Assembly: GCA_964017065.1 (NCBI GenBank) | Contig: OZ024787.1 | Location: forward strand, 6,958,996-7,022,995 | Length of the DNA stretch: 64,000 nucleotides | Source: Haliclona indistincta | Taxonomy: Eukaryota > Porifera > Demospongiae > Haplosclerida > Chalinidae | Reading direction: 5' to 3' | Part shown: one piece after another, positions 32,438-43,077 of the stretch | How the letters are laid out: every line of letters begins with the position of its first letter | Position numbering within the stretch: position 1 is the stretch's first letter | Notes under the pieces: model-generated | The model's database searches: none | Told to the model about the DNA's origin: nothing | What the model saw: only the letters and a program-made list of their open reading frames with translations | Position numbers and translations under genes: made by a program

Positions 32438-32763
32438 ACAAGTAATAAAAACATTTTAATAAAAATGCAAGAGATTTAGCGTTGGTACATGTGTCGAAGA
32501 AGTATGGAAACAAGATTGTGAAAAGTAGACAAGATTTGAAATAAAAAGGATTGTAACAATAGCAGTGTAATGCTACCCCCCTATTAAATTAACCACAACT
32601 ATCGAAAGCAGTTAATTTAGGGAGGTAGCATTACACTGCTATCGTTACAATGCTTTTTATTTCAAACCTTGTCTACTTTTCACAATCTTGTTTCCATACT
32701 TCTTCGACAGATGTACTAACCCTAAATCTCTTGCATTTTATTAAAATGTTTTTATTACTTGTT
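32438..32763. mobile_element. Hairpin MITE (long inverted repeat)
   Basis: Left arm ACAAGTAATAAAAACATTTT... and right arm ...AAAATGTTTTTATTACTTGT pair along about 140 bp around a short centre near 32590. Each arm contains the GTAACAATAGCAGTGTAATG motif. A half copy lies at 15381-15502. No coding capacity. Confidence 0.88.
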
Positions 32764-33762
32764 TCTTTTCTTTTTATTTATTAATCATTTAGTTGGCACT
32801 TATGCTAATACAGTGTAAAGAGAAGGCTATTCCACTGAATGCACTGTGCAGGCTGCACTCGATCGGCTCTGCACTGCATGCAACACGTACCACGCAACAT
32901 TAGCTAAGCATAATCTAGCATTATTACAAGCCTGAACAGGCAAATCCAGTGTACCAGTGAAGATTTGCTCGTTGTCTGCTGTGAACACTTCTATAGTGGC
33001 AGCAGCACTCGCGTTCCAAGCAATTTGTACTAAGGTGCGTTTGTATTAGAATAATTACATACACGGGCGTGCGCGAATAGGCGCAACCTGCATGGAATGG
33101 AGTCGGTTATGGAATCGATGTTTTCCTGGAAATAATCGCTTCTGGTAGTGTTTTAGGCTTAAATAGACATGTGCACTGCTCCCAACGACTAGTGTAGTTT
33201 CTGTGTAGGTTTTGTCTTGAATAGCTCACTCGCCACGGCGCTAGGCTTGCTGGAGAAGAAGAAGAAGAAGAAAGAAGATGAACAAACGGGTGATCACGTG
33301 AACTTTGGTTTACCACCTTAGACTTCGTTTCTGCTGTTACTAAAGGTCTCTTTAGCATCGACAACATCGTCTAAGACGCCTCAGACGGTTAGAATCACTT
33401 GAAACGCCCGTGCGGCGAAGATATGAGCGTGCCGTAATTTTGCCTCCTGACGAGACGCCGTATTGTTTTTTGTCTACCAACATGTTCTCTTGACGGACTT
33501 AATGGACTCATTGCAAGCGCTTACCCATCAGCATGAACATCAGGTGATTAAAATACCGTGAGATTTTACGAGAGAAGAGAAACACACGATTAACTCGTTT
33601 TTAGTCTGGTGTATCCGCCATCTTGTTTTCGTGCCAACCCTAAATATGCCCCAACTACCGCGTGGCATAATTCATGCAGGGTTGTGACCATGTTGGCCAC
33701 GTGGTTGATTTAGTGCGAGCCACATGTAAACTAGCTATTTTATCTCTGTTTACACCAAGCTA
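32764..33762. other. Intergenic, no gene seen
   Basis: Non-coding; a GAA-rich run at about 33256-33275. Short open frames here lack splice or domain support. Confidence 0.4.
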
Positions 33763-33910
33763 GCCTCGTACCCTGGCTCTCGGTAGTCAGGCGTGGCCAG
33801 ACCCATCGCGTCTACGTATGGCGTGGCCAGACCCATACGTAGACGCGATGGGTCTGGCCACGGCTGACTAGGCTCTCGGGTGGGCTGCGTGGGTGGCTAT
33901 CAGAGAACCT
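33763..33910. mobile_element. TAGCCTCGT-family MITE remnant with perfect 30-bp hairpin
   Basis: Starts with a TAGCCTCGTACCC end. Contains 33792-33821, which is the exact reverse complement of 33833-33862 with an 11-nt loop. The GGCTCTCGGGTGGGCTGCGTGG stretch near 33871 recurs at about 39215. The right border is not clear. Confidence 0.65.
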
Positions 33911-34169
33911 GGTATTGTAGGCATTGAAAAAACGCGGGGGAACAATCGAAAGACACCGCCCTCGCCCCGCCTTTATATATTTATGCATTAATGCGGGTGT
34001 CTCTAAAATCCGGACCGGACCGACGGACCCGAACTGTCTAAAATACGGACCCGAACTGTCTAAAATACTCGCTTGGGTGCTGTGATTATTCAAGCGAGGT
34101 CAGTGCAACGTAACGGGCCAATAATGTATTATACGAGGAAAGATGTACAGTATAATTTGAGAGCAACAT

Positions 34170-34465
34170 TATAAGTAGTAGTAATAATACTGTAATAGTA
34201 CATACATTAGTAATAATATTGTTATAGTAGTACATACTGTAGTAATAATACTGTAATAGTAGTACATACTGTAGTAATAATACTGTAATAGTACATACAG
34301 TAGTAGTAATATTGTTATAGTAGTACATACTGTAGTAATAATACTGTAATAGTACATACAGTAGTAGTAATATTGTTATAGTAGTACATACTGTAGTAAT
34401 AATATTGTTATAGTAGTACATACTGTAGTAATAATATTGTTATAGTAGTACATACTGTAGGAAAC
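34170..34465. repeat. AT-rich tandem repeat (TAGTACATACTGTAGTAATAATA)
   Basis: About nine imperfect units of roughly 30 bp inside MULE copy B; a shorter, degenerate version occurs in copy A at about 30255-30370, so the array is part of the family's 3' end. Confidence 0.9.
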
Positions 34466-34483
34466 CACCAAAAGAGCTGTGCA

Positions 34484-36853
34484 CTAGTTAATAACAACTG
34501 GGATACCAGCCGAGGTCGACCAGTCCTCATTGTATGGAGTACTTCTTGGCAATTGCCCATCTTTTGTCAGAGAGACATCATAATGAACTCCTCCTACATT
34601 AAATATTTCTAAGTGACTCAGTTTTTCCAGATTCTCATGTAAATCTTCTAGCGGAGTGAACTTGAACTCTGAACTGTGTGAACACATTTGTTTTGCCCAG
34701 TAGTATGTGAGATCTCGTTTAACAGTAGCTACAAAGACGGGCCTAAAAACCAAAACAGAAATTGCAAAGATTTCGGCTTGAGTTCCCCAAACATAGTTGT
34801 TTTTCATCTTCTCAGCATGTTCGCTTACACTATTTGGCAAACAATAAGGCCTGAATTAAGTATTCCTCATTTAGTTTTATGACTTGAACTATTTCTTGTC
34901 TTACATAAGAATGTCTATCTTCAGTGTTGAACAGTACGTATGAAATGGATCTGAAAAGGCAGTTTCCATCGCCACTGATTTCTTTCCGTTTTCGCCCATA
35001 ATGGTTCAGAAATTCATCTATCTGAGTTGAATAGCCAAGCTGCAGTTCTTTTTTGATACATTTAGATGCAACTGGCATGAATACCTCCTGGAATAATTAT
35101 TAAGTAGATAAAATAATTGTTATGTTAAGATTAATACTTATAGTTATGCTATTTTAGTGTATACCTTTTGCAAACCAGTGCACTTTCGTTGAATGCAACC
35201 TTTCTTTTTTTTACCGGGTCTGCCAAATTTTTTTGTCTAAACAACAGATACATTGTCCACAATCTTCTGCCTTGCATCCGACACATTGTTTACACCTTCC
35301 CTCTAGAAAAGTAAATTTTATACCATTATATAGTTGGTATGTTGCATGCTGTAACCCATACTTGTGTTGTTTGATGACCGAGATTGTAATTCAGAGACTG
35401 CAGAGGAAATGTATAAATTATGAATACTAATAAAAATACCTAAAGTAGCTACTAGAAGGCATATTAAACACAGATACATACTTAATACATACCATCCATC
35501 AGTTTTGATCTTTTGTGCATCAAAGGTACAGCAGTGCTGGCTGTCTCGATCTTCGTCACAGCAGGAATCAAGCATGCATCAATTTCACCTGCCCACTCAG
35601 AATCAAAAGGATCAAACTCGTCATCGAAGATGATATCAGCTTGTGAAGCTGCTATAATAGAGTCTGGTGCAGGTTGTACATCATAGTCGTCTAATATGCA
35701 TAGAGTGCATAAAAATAATTATGGTATTGAATTAATCTGTAATAGAGTCTATACCAGGCCTTGGTCTTTTCCTCCCAGACTTCTTACGACTTTTACATCG
35801 AGTATTCTTTCTTAATTGAGTCAGGTTTACTTTGGTTTGATTGTGGAAGGAATGCCGAGACTCATCTTCACATCAATGATGTGGTAACATGTAGCTACAC
35901 TGGGGCATGAGCAAATTTCAACAGGAAACAATTTGACAACATGTGGTTTTCCTCCAGTTCCAATGACTGTAAATGTCCCTAGCTTTGGGTCATGAGAAAT
36001 GCATTGTTGTTCAATAATCAATAAGAAAATGAAAAGCATTGCATGATCTAATCTCATTAATTTACCTTGCACGAGCCACCTGAGAACTCTCATTTAGCTT
36101 TGAGTGATCCTCTGATCTGTAGTAGGCAAGATAACAATAAGTCCAGCTTGAATGCAGGTAAATTCTAAACTGACTTTTTTTCTAAGTGTTCATAAACCTC
36201 AATATTACTAGCACCAGACTGTTCATCAGTGGCCGAGCAGTTATCATGCAACAGCTGTGTGCTACTACAGACATCTTCTGCACCTTCACTTGTCTCTGGT
36301 TTTGCACTTCATGGTTATAATGTTATATAAACCAAACAGGGAACCTGTAGCTATACACTTACTTGTTCTGATTCTCTTTCAACTCACTGAAAATTTTATG
36401 AACATCTATGGCTGCAATTAGGTTCATTTCATCTACTGGCAAGTAGTGACCAGTTCTAAGCTCTTCACACAGTTTTAGCACTCCCAATCCTGCTTCAAAT
36501 TAATTTTAAGTAGGTAACACATTGTAGTCACAAGTTAATAGATACACACCAGCTAATCCGCGCTGCCATTCATTCCAGTAATAAGCTTGAAGAAGATACA
36601 GCGAAAGAACTGCAGTGTCCACAGGCATCTCTTTCCATTCTTGCATTCTTTTTAACACAGCATTAAAGGACTCTGACTGATTACTGGTAAGCCTCTCAGG
36701 ATTCAATAGTAGGTCTAAAACTGTGGAATTTGGTAGGTCTTCTTGTGGCTGTAACACCAGGCAAGGCGCTGCTTCTCTCGCTGCTTCCATTGCGACTCCA
36801 AGGTCAGCGTTGTATGTCCGGACTAGCGGTCCGGATTTTAGAAGTTGTCGCAA
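34484..36853 (-). pseudogene. MULE-B transposase C-terminus with SWIM, CXXC and OTU domains
   Basis: Minus strand, N to C. 36853-36550: a join from the N-terminal piece (LLLNPE) straight into SNQSESFNAVLKRMQEW, a transposase end segment; the catalytic core present in copy A is missing here. 36093-35830: SWIM zinc motif (CSCPSVATCYH). About 35305-35165: CXXC zinc finger (CKQCVGCKAEDCGQCICC, then FGRPGKKKKGC), where one extra A in an A run breaks the frame before FGRPG. 35078-34484: OTU cysteine-protease domain (GDGNCLFRSIS; His in HYDVS). Several introns are likely. OTU-family peptidases remove ubiquitin in host proteins; their role in MULEs is unknown. Confidence 0.82.
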
Positions 36854-36900
36854 GTCCGGTCCGTCGGTCCGGTCCGGATTTTAGAGACACCCATTAATGC

Positions 36901-37120
36901 AAACAACGCTGGAAATATTGAACCGCGCTCAGGCAAGCTGCTGCATCTACTTAGCCGCTTGTCCAGGTAAACAAGACCAAATTGTGAGCAATTGGAGATC
37001 TGTCCATACATAATTATAAACTTATTTTGTCGAAATCAGGCCAAAATCGAGAATATTTTCCGCTCGTGGCGTTCGATATGGCTCATAGCAGTCCAATGGG
37101 ATCAACAATAAAGAATGGAC
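36901..37120. other. Spacer
   Basis: Non-coding between MULE copy B and the inverted-repeat element; nothing recognised. Confidence 0.4.
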
Positions 37121-37585
37121 AAAACCACCAGCGACCGCGAAAATCCACCCAAGTCCATCGGAAGTCAGTGCTACACTCACGTGACAACTCACAGCTAGTA
37201 ACTAAACCCAAACCCAAGACCCTAAAAACCTTCGCCTAACGGCGACCAGTATTCGCCGCTAACTTGCGACCAGTATTCGCCGCTAACTTGGCGACCAGCA
37301 TTCGCCGCTAATTTGCTACCAGTATTCGCTGCTAACTCGCGACCAGTATTCGCCAAGACAATACTACGATGTAGGCAGTAGGCATGTTAGGCGAATAATG
37401 GACGCCGTTAGCGGCGAATACTGGTCGCAAGTTAGCGGCGAATACCGGTCGCCGTTAGGCGAAGGTTTTTAGGGTCTTGGGTTTGGGTTTGGGTTTAGTT
37501 ATTAGCTGTGAGTTGTCACGTGAGTGTAGCACGTGACTTCCGGTGCACTTGGGTGTATTCTCGTGGTCGCTGGTGGCTTTGTACG
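37121..37585. mobile_element. Inverted-repeat element with internal 25-27-bp tandem units
   Basis: The left arm (CCACCAGCGACCGCG... near 37121) and right arm (...CGTGGTCGCTGGTGG near 37575) are inverted copies. Both include CTAAACCCAAACCCAAGACC and CTAAAAACCTTCGCCTAACG. Between them are about five direct units of GCGACCAGTATTCGCCGCTAACTT. No ORF. Confidence 0.8.
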
Positions 37586-37689
37586 TTCTTTATAGTTGAT
37601 CCGTGTTATTTATATACTCGGCAATGAACGATGAAACAAGCAATACTAACACGACACAGCGCTCGTCTTTAAAATTGAGATACTGGATT

Positions 37690-39180
37690 CAGGGGCGTAG
37701 GCAAAAATTTTTGAAATGAGGGGGCAAATTATTTTCAAAATAGAGGGAGGTTGGGGTCCTCCCCAGAAAACTTTTGAAATTGAACTGCTAATGGCGCATA
37801 TGCATTATTATTCTCGCATAAATAAAATTTCCGGCCCAGGGGTAATGGGCGTTATTTAGAATCATTCCCCAATCATTGCTGTGTATTTTGTACCAGGAGC
37901 CCATAACGAGAAGGAGCGTCCAACGTGCAGGACCAACCTATGACCAAAATCCTTAAGTAGGAAGTCCATATATGGGGACCGCTGTGTAAACTGTTGGGTT
38001 AACATTAATGATATTCATAACTACTTCGTTTTCGTAGTAACATACGTACACAACCACGAGTACGATCGAGTGCTAGTTCAGCGGTACGCGGTGCATGAAG
38101 TATGGAACCAGCTGTCAGCGTTGTAGATGTCGAAACGACACCTAGTACACCTCTTTCGGGCCAGAAGCGGCCACACACGGCTGACCATGACAATCCAACA
38201 ACGCCCCAAACGTACAATTACACGTATAATGTACGTACGTACAGAACGAACAATTGTTTTGACAGTGGCGTGGCCTTGTTACAAGGGGCTGGACCTGGTC
38301 TGCCAAATATGGACTTTCTACTTGAGGATTTTGGTCATAGGTTGGTACCGAGGAAATGTATTAGTGTTGGACGCTCCTTCTCGTTATGGGCTCCTGTTTG
38401 TACCAAGATTCCGTGTTCTTCTCGTCGGTCTTACGAAGGGAATCGTTTGTCCTATGACTACCATACTTTGGGAAACAAGAAAGTAGTAAGTGGGACACTG
38501 ATAAACAAGGAAATTTTTGTCTAGAGGCAAGTCTGTTGCATCTGCAGTCACCACTCATTTCATGCCTGAAATCACGCTGTTTTCAGTTGTGAATCGCTAT
38601 TCACGTCTTCAGATGCATGGATATACACCGCAAAGGTTCGCTAACTATGTTACTTGATGCACTAGACGCGAGAAAACAACTGAGGCCGAGAAACACGGTC
38701 GGATTAGACGAGTTGCGTCTGCCATCTGTTCTCAACTTTAACTGTCTTTAGTTGCTTTCTTGCACTTAGTACTTAAAACAACATTGTCAGCAAACCTTTG
38801 CGGTGTATATCCATGCATCTGAAGACGTGAATAGCGATTCACAACTGAAAACAGCGTGATTTCAGGCATGAAATGAGTGGTGACTGCAGATGCAACAGAC
38901 TTGCCTCTAGACAAAACTTTCCTTCTTTATCAGTGTCCCACTTACTATTTTTTTGTTTCCCAAAGTATGGTAGTCATAGGACAAACGATTCCCTTCGTAA
39001 GACCGACGAGAAGAACACGGAATCTTGGTACAAAATACACAGCAATGATTGGAGAATGATTCTAAATAACGTCCATGACCCCTGGGCCGGAAATTTTATT
39101 TATGCGAGAATAATAATGCATATGCCCCATTTAGTAGTGCAATTTTTAACTCTTAAATTTCTAGTGTAGACATCATAGCT
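37690..39180. mobile_element. Large foldback element (about 1.5 kb)
   Basis: 37795-37893 plus 38400-38640 pairs as an inverted repeat with 38795-39135 (shared blocks: AATAATGCATATG, TTCCGGCCCAGGGG, CTTACGAAGGGAATCGTTTG, GAAATCACGCTGTTTTCAG). The left arm is interrupted by a second inverted-repeat element at about 37892-38399. The left border near 37690 resembles a CAGGGGCGTAGGC hAT-like end. Confidence 0.75.
37892..38399. mobile_element. Inner MITE carrying a possible captured exon
   Basis: Ends CAGGAGCCCATAACGAGAAG and its inverse, about 90 bp of inverted repeat, inserted in the foldback arm with TTTGTAC on both sides. Its centre has a readable segment starting ATG at 38102 (MEPAVSVVDVETTPSTPLSG) that is Pro/Thr-rich and runs to about 38225, next to a GTACGTACGT stretch. 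It looks like a first exon, but no homologue is recognised. Confidence 0.55.
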
Positions 39181-39200
39181 GGCAGTTGGCTTGGTGTTAG

Positions 39201-39652
39201 CCTCGTACCCAGGCTCTCGGGCGGGCTGCGTGGGTGGCTATTATATATTATATATATACAGCGCTTTGCAGTTAGGTTGTCACAAGCAAGCAGACAGAGT
39301 CTAGCTTGTGGTCTTGATACAGTATACACAATGTACCACAAAAAGCCACCCACGCATTGTGAATATCATTATAAACAATACATGCAAGTATGTGCACTGT
39401 GTAAACCACAAGCTAGACTCTGTCTGCTTGCTTCTGCCAACCTAACTGCAAAGCGCTGTATATATTATTAGAGAGCCTGGTACGCATTGCATACGCATGC
39501 GTACCACAGTACAGTACATGACATACTACAGTATAACTACTGTTGATGTCCGTGCACTCTTGCTTATAATAACATCATCACTACCAGCATTGCAGTGTGT
39601 ACCAGGCCCTGTTGCGTTTCTGCGTTGCGAAAATTTGGCAGGGGACGAGGCT
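39201..39652. mobile_element. TAGCCTCGT-family composite MITE next to the Fz gene
   Basis: Left end TAGCCTCGTACCCAGGCTCT near 39200, right end GGGGACGAGGCTA near 39650, only about 45 bp before the Fz-CRD start codon. Inside is an inverted pair at about 39255-39310 and 39408-39475 (AGCGCTTTGCAGTTAGGTTG / inverse; GTCTAGCTTGTGG / inverse). No matching target duplication seen, so it may be composite. Confidence 0.6.
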
Positions 39653-39697
39653 AGTCTTCTCCTAGCCCTAACGGGACTCTAGTCCGAGTTATCGATC

Positions 39698-42598
39698 ATG
39701 TTGCCATATCTGTTAGTAACTCTCTTGATCGCTGGTTTCATCAGTTGTTCCCGGAGCACTGAGGTCCGACCAGTAAGTACTCTACCGCCAGATTCGAACT
39801 CACGCTGTGAACCGATCGATGGAGTCCTCATCTGTCAGTCGATGGACTGGCAGAATGCCACTTTCCCCAACTATAGACAGCATATGACTCAAGTTGAAGC
39901 TAACGCTGAAGTAATCGATTTTTATCAAGTCATTAGAACCTGTTGCTCTCCCGCCATCGTTCACTTTCTCTGTTCGTACTACACACCGGCATGCCTTAAA
40001 CAGCCGGGAGGAGCATTGGTTACTGTTCCACCTTGCAGGGAGCTTTGCCAAATGGTTCGGGATAGTTGTGAACACATCTATCTGTCTAGCTCTCTTCAAT
40101 GGCCGAGTCACCTTGACTGTGAGAGATTTCCTCTCCAGTCTGAAGGCATATGCCTTATGTCCCCCCAACAACAGCTTGTAATCCCGGCTAATGTGTACAG
40201 TATCATCCCACAGATCTCCTGTATGTCCAGTGACTCTGTGTCTGCTTCAGTCTCTCCAGCTAGCACAGAGAATATCACACTCTCTACGACAGCTCCACCT
40301 GCTCCAGTTGGCACAAGTCGTGTTGATGGCTCTCTTGACGGTACTAGACCCGCTACTAGATCTACTGCTGCTAATGCAGGTCAGTGGCTACACAAATTTC
40401 AGATCAGATTCAGACATTTCATTAAAAGCTGTTTCCTGTCACTTGCAACACTGTGGTTTACTTGCAGAGTAAGTGTTTGTGAAGGTTAGGACAACATCTG
40501 TATTGTCACAGCAATGTCTGTCCTACCAGAAAAAAAATTGTCACATGGGACAAAATTCAGCTGATGATAATTGTCCTAGGATAAAAATTGATTGACAAAT
40601 TTTGTCCTATGACAAAATTGGATCGACAGTTTTTGTCCTAGCCAACACAAAATTGTCCTAGGACAAAAAATGTCAACGGAACTCTCCTAGGACAAAATAA
40701 GCTAACGGGAACTGCATGCACATGCATCGGCAATAACAGAATCCATTGTACTGTCATCAGTACAATGGATTCTGTTATCCATTGTACTGTGTTCAGTACA
40801 ATGGAGTGTCAGGTAAAGTAGACTATTATAAGTATAATTATTGTAAGTATATACCATGAGTGTATCACTAATACAGGAGTGATGAACACACAAGTTTTAG
40901 CTACAGATACTCCGAACTTCAGTACTGCTTTTGATGGTCTTATAACTGGTTAGTCAAAGTGTGTTAGCAATACACTGTGTGTGATAAATGTACAGTACGA
41001 GGCCATTAAATGTTTTATTTTTTATTTATTTTTTAATGAGAAATCACGCTCAATATTCAGTGGCTAATAGAAAGCAAAATCAAAATAAACACGAATAAAT
41101 TTTTAACATACTCACCTATGAAATTATTTAGTGGGGTGTAGTAGGTTTGAATATATGACTAGAGACTTTAGAAGAGAAAACAGACAGTGAGGGTGAAGAC
41201 TTAATAGAAGAGCCAAGAGAGTTCCACAGAAGAATTGTAGAGGGAAAAAGGATTTAACTTTGGGTCCACAATTAATTTTGGGAGGTGTCAAAAATTGTTG
41301 CAACCAGCATCCTGAACCAAAATTTGGCTGAAAGGCTCTGTCCTTTTGAACAGTCACTTCAGTTAAGAGAGATATATAATACCTTCATGCTCCCGTGTGT
41401 GCGTTCTAGGGGACCTATAGGCATCACTATGGGACTTAGCAGAAATTCTTGTGTAGAATAAGTGACTCAATTTGTTGTCTGATTTGTTTCACGATGCCAA
41501 TGAGAGGGTGCACAACACTTTTTAATATTCCTTCAATTATTATGAGGATTAAAAGTTTATGTGCAATAGTAACATTTCATCATCAGTATGCATGCATGTA
41601 GTTTTGTGGATATAGCTATTGTTCTATAGCTCTGCTCATTATTAGCATCTGCTTCTCTATTCAGTCTGTTCAGTTGATGCATGCACATGCATCGGCAATA
41701 ACAGAATCCATTGTATATTATACTGTCATCAGTTTAATGGACTCTGTTATTATGTTACATGATCCATTGTACTGTGTTCAGTACGATGGAGTGTCAGGTA
41801 AAGTATAGACTATTATAAGTATAATTATTGTAAGTATACCATGAGTGTATCACCGATACAGATGTGATGAACACACAAGTTATACCGACCTTCAGTACTA
41901 GTACTGCTACAGATACACCGACCTTCAGTACTGCTTTTGATGGTCTTATAACTGGTTAGTCAAAGTGTGTTAGCAATACACTGTGTGTGATAAATGTACA
42001 GTACGAGGCCATTAACTTTGGTACCACAATTCATTTTGGGAGGTGTCAAAAATTGTTGCAACCAGCATCCTAAACAAAAATTTGGCTGAAAGGCTCTGTC
42101 CTTTTGAAAAGTCACTAGAGATATATCCCTTCATGCTCCCGTGTGTACATTCTAGGGAGGCATCACTATAGGACTTAGCACTGAGAAATTCTTGTGGAGA
42201 ATAAGTGACTCAATTTGTGTTCTGATTTGTTTCACGATGCCAATGAGAGGGTGCACAACACTTTTTAATATTCCTTCAGGCTTCTGTGTTTAATCTATGT
42301 ATCACCTGCAGCTGGAACAGTCATTGGAATTCTCGTTGGAATTATTCTATTCGTCATCATAATTTCAGTTTTTCAATTCGTTGTATTGCTGATTATTATA
42401 ATATATTGCAAGCACTGGAAGAAGAGACCAGAAGAACCTGACAGTGACAATAATAACCATATCTATGTTTCAGTTCCTCCTCAACTTCCAGCATCACGAC
42501 TAACTAATCAGGAAAATCCTGCTTATGAGAAAGTTGACTGTGTAGCTTATTCGAGTGAGCAGTCTCAAGAAATAGAGATCAAGGAAGGATATATGTAG
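39698..42598 (+). CDS. Frizzled-type CRD single-pass membrane protein
   Basis: Four exons with GT-AG sites and consistent phase: 39698-40379, 40877-40948, 41862-41954, 42312-42598; 377 aa. Residues 1-20 are a signal peptide. Residues about 35-155 are a Frizzled cysteine-rich domain with the usual Cys spacing (CEPID, C, CC, FLCSYYTPAC, PPCRELC, SC, LDCERFP). A Ser/Thr-rich linker follows (end of exon 1 plus exons 2 and 3, which are duplicates of each other), then one strong transmembrane helix (TVIGILVGIILFVIII) and a about 60-residue tail containing NPAYEKV, an NPxY-type motif. It is not a seven-pass Frizzled receptor. By family, the CRD should bind Wnt or a lipid ligand outside the cell; the function here is inference. 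Confidence 0.87.
40500..40700. repeat. Cluster of TTTTGTCCTAGGACAAAA-type palindromes
   Basis: About eight TGTCC(T)A motifs in both orientations, several forming the GTCCTAGGAC palindrome, in intron 1 of the Fz-CRD gene. Non-coding; may be a small MITE or local expansion. Confidence 0.75.
40712..42285. repeat. Imperfect tandem duplication including an exon
   Basis: 40712-41560 and 41686-42285 share, in order, GCACATGCATCGGCAATAAC, the small exon, GTACGAGGCCATTAA, GGTGTCAAAAATTGTTGCAA and GAGGGTGCACAACACTTTTT. The first copy has about 255 extra bp (about 41008-41262). The duplication created exons 2 and 3 of the Fz-CRD gene. Confidence 0.9.
41008..41262 (-). mobile_element. 5'-truncated LINE 3' end
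   Basis: The minus strand reads a non-LTR ORF C-terminus (ILLWNSLGSSIKSSPSLS...) ending in a stop, followed by an A/T tail (complement of about 41012-41035). The second duplication copy lacks the segment, so it was probably inserted after the duplication. Confidence 0.75.
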
Positions 42599-43077
42599 CT
42601 AGAAGCTTTAGTCTGTTTGGATCAGTCTACAATGTGCTCAGTTATTTAATTGTTTCATCTGCCGATAAGTTTTTCACCACAATCACTGTGTTAATATAAA
42701 ACGCGCTAGAACGGCATAAAAGCAACTGATAGAAACACCAAAGACTGCTCTTCTGCACTTGTTTTAAAACTAAACTTATAATTATAGAAAGTACCCGTAG
42801 GTGGCAGCCCCAAAAAGCACATCACGAAGTTTTCGACTTTCTGCGTCAACTTTTGTCCAAGCCTTGCCGCAGAGAAATATGAACAGATACGCCTTCTTCA
42901 AGCCATGAATCTTGAACGGCTACTTTCTAGACAAATATTTCACCCTCTGGCCCTGCCCACGACTTCATACAAATGAGAAAACTTGGTCATATGGCTGTTC
43001 GTATATAATATTATCACCACAAGTTTACATAAAATAACATTGCGTGGGCGAAAAGGTACCTGCCACCTTAATAAACT
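42599..43077. other. 3' flank of the Fz-CRD gene
   Basis: Non-coding. Two ATATAATATTATCA-CACAAGTTTACATAAAA stretches (about 43005 and 43120) are the first signs of the following minisatellite. Confidence 0.5.

Larger units (their letters stand above)
33995..36892 (-). mobile_element. MULE copy B (2,898 bp) with OTU, CXXC and SWIM domains
   Basis: Ends GGGTGTCTCTAAAATCCGGA and its inverse. Flanks ATTAATGC at 33987-33994 and 36893-36900 (8 bp, or 9 if the shared C is counted). Same family as copy A. The terminal repeats are CpG-dense through CCGGACCGGACCGACGG. Minus-strand coding relics fill the element. Confidence 0.92.

Noticed and set aside
34086..34421. Tyr/Thr-rich ORFs
   Set aside because: Translation of the AT-rich tandem repeat in MULE copy B.
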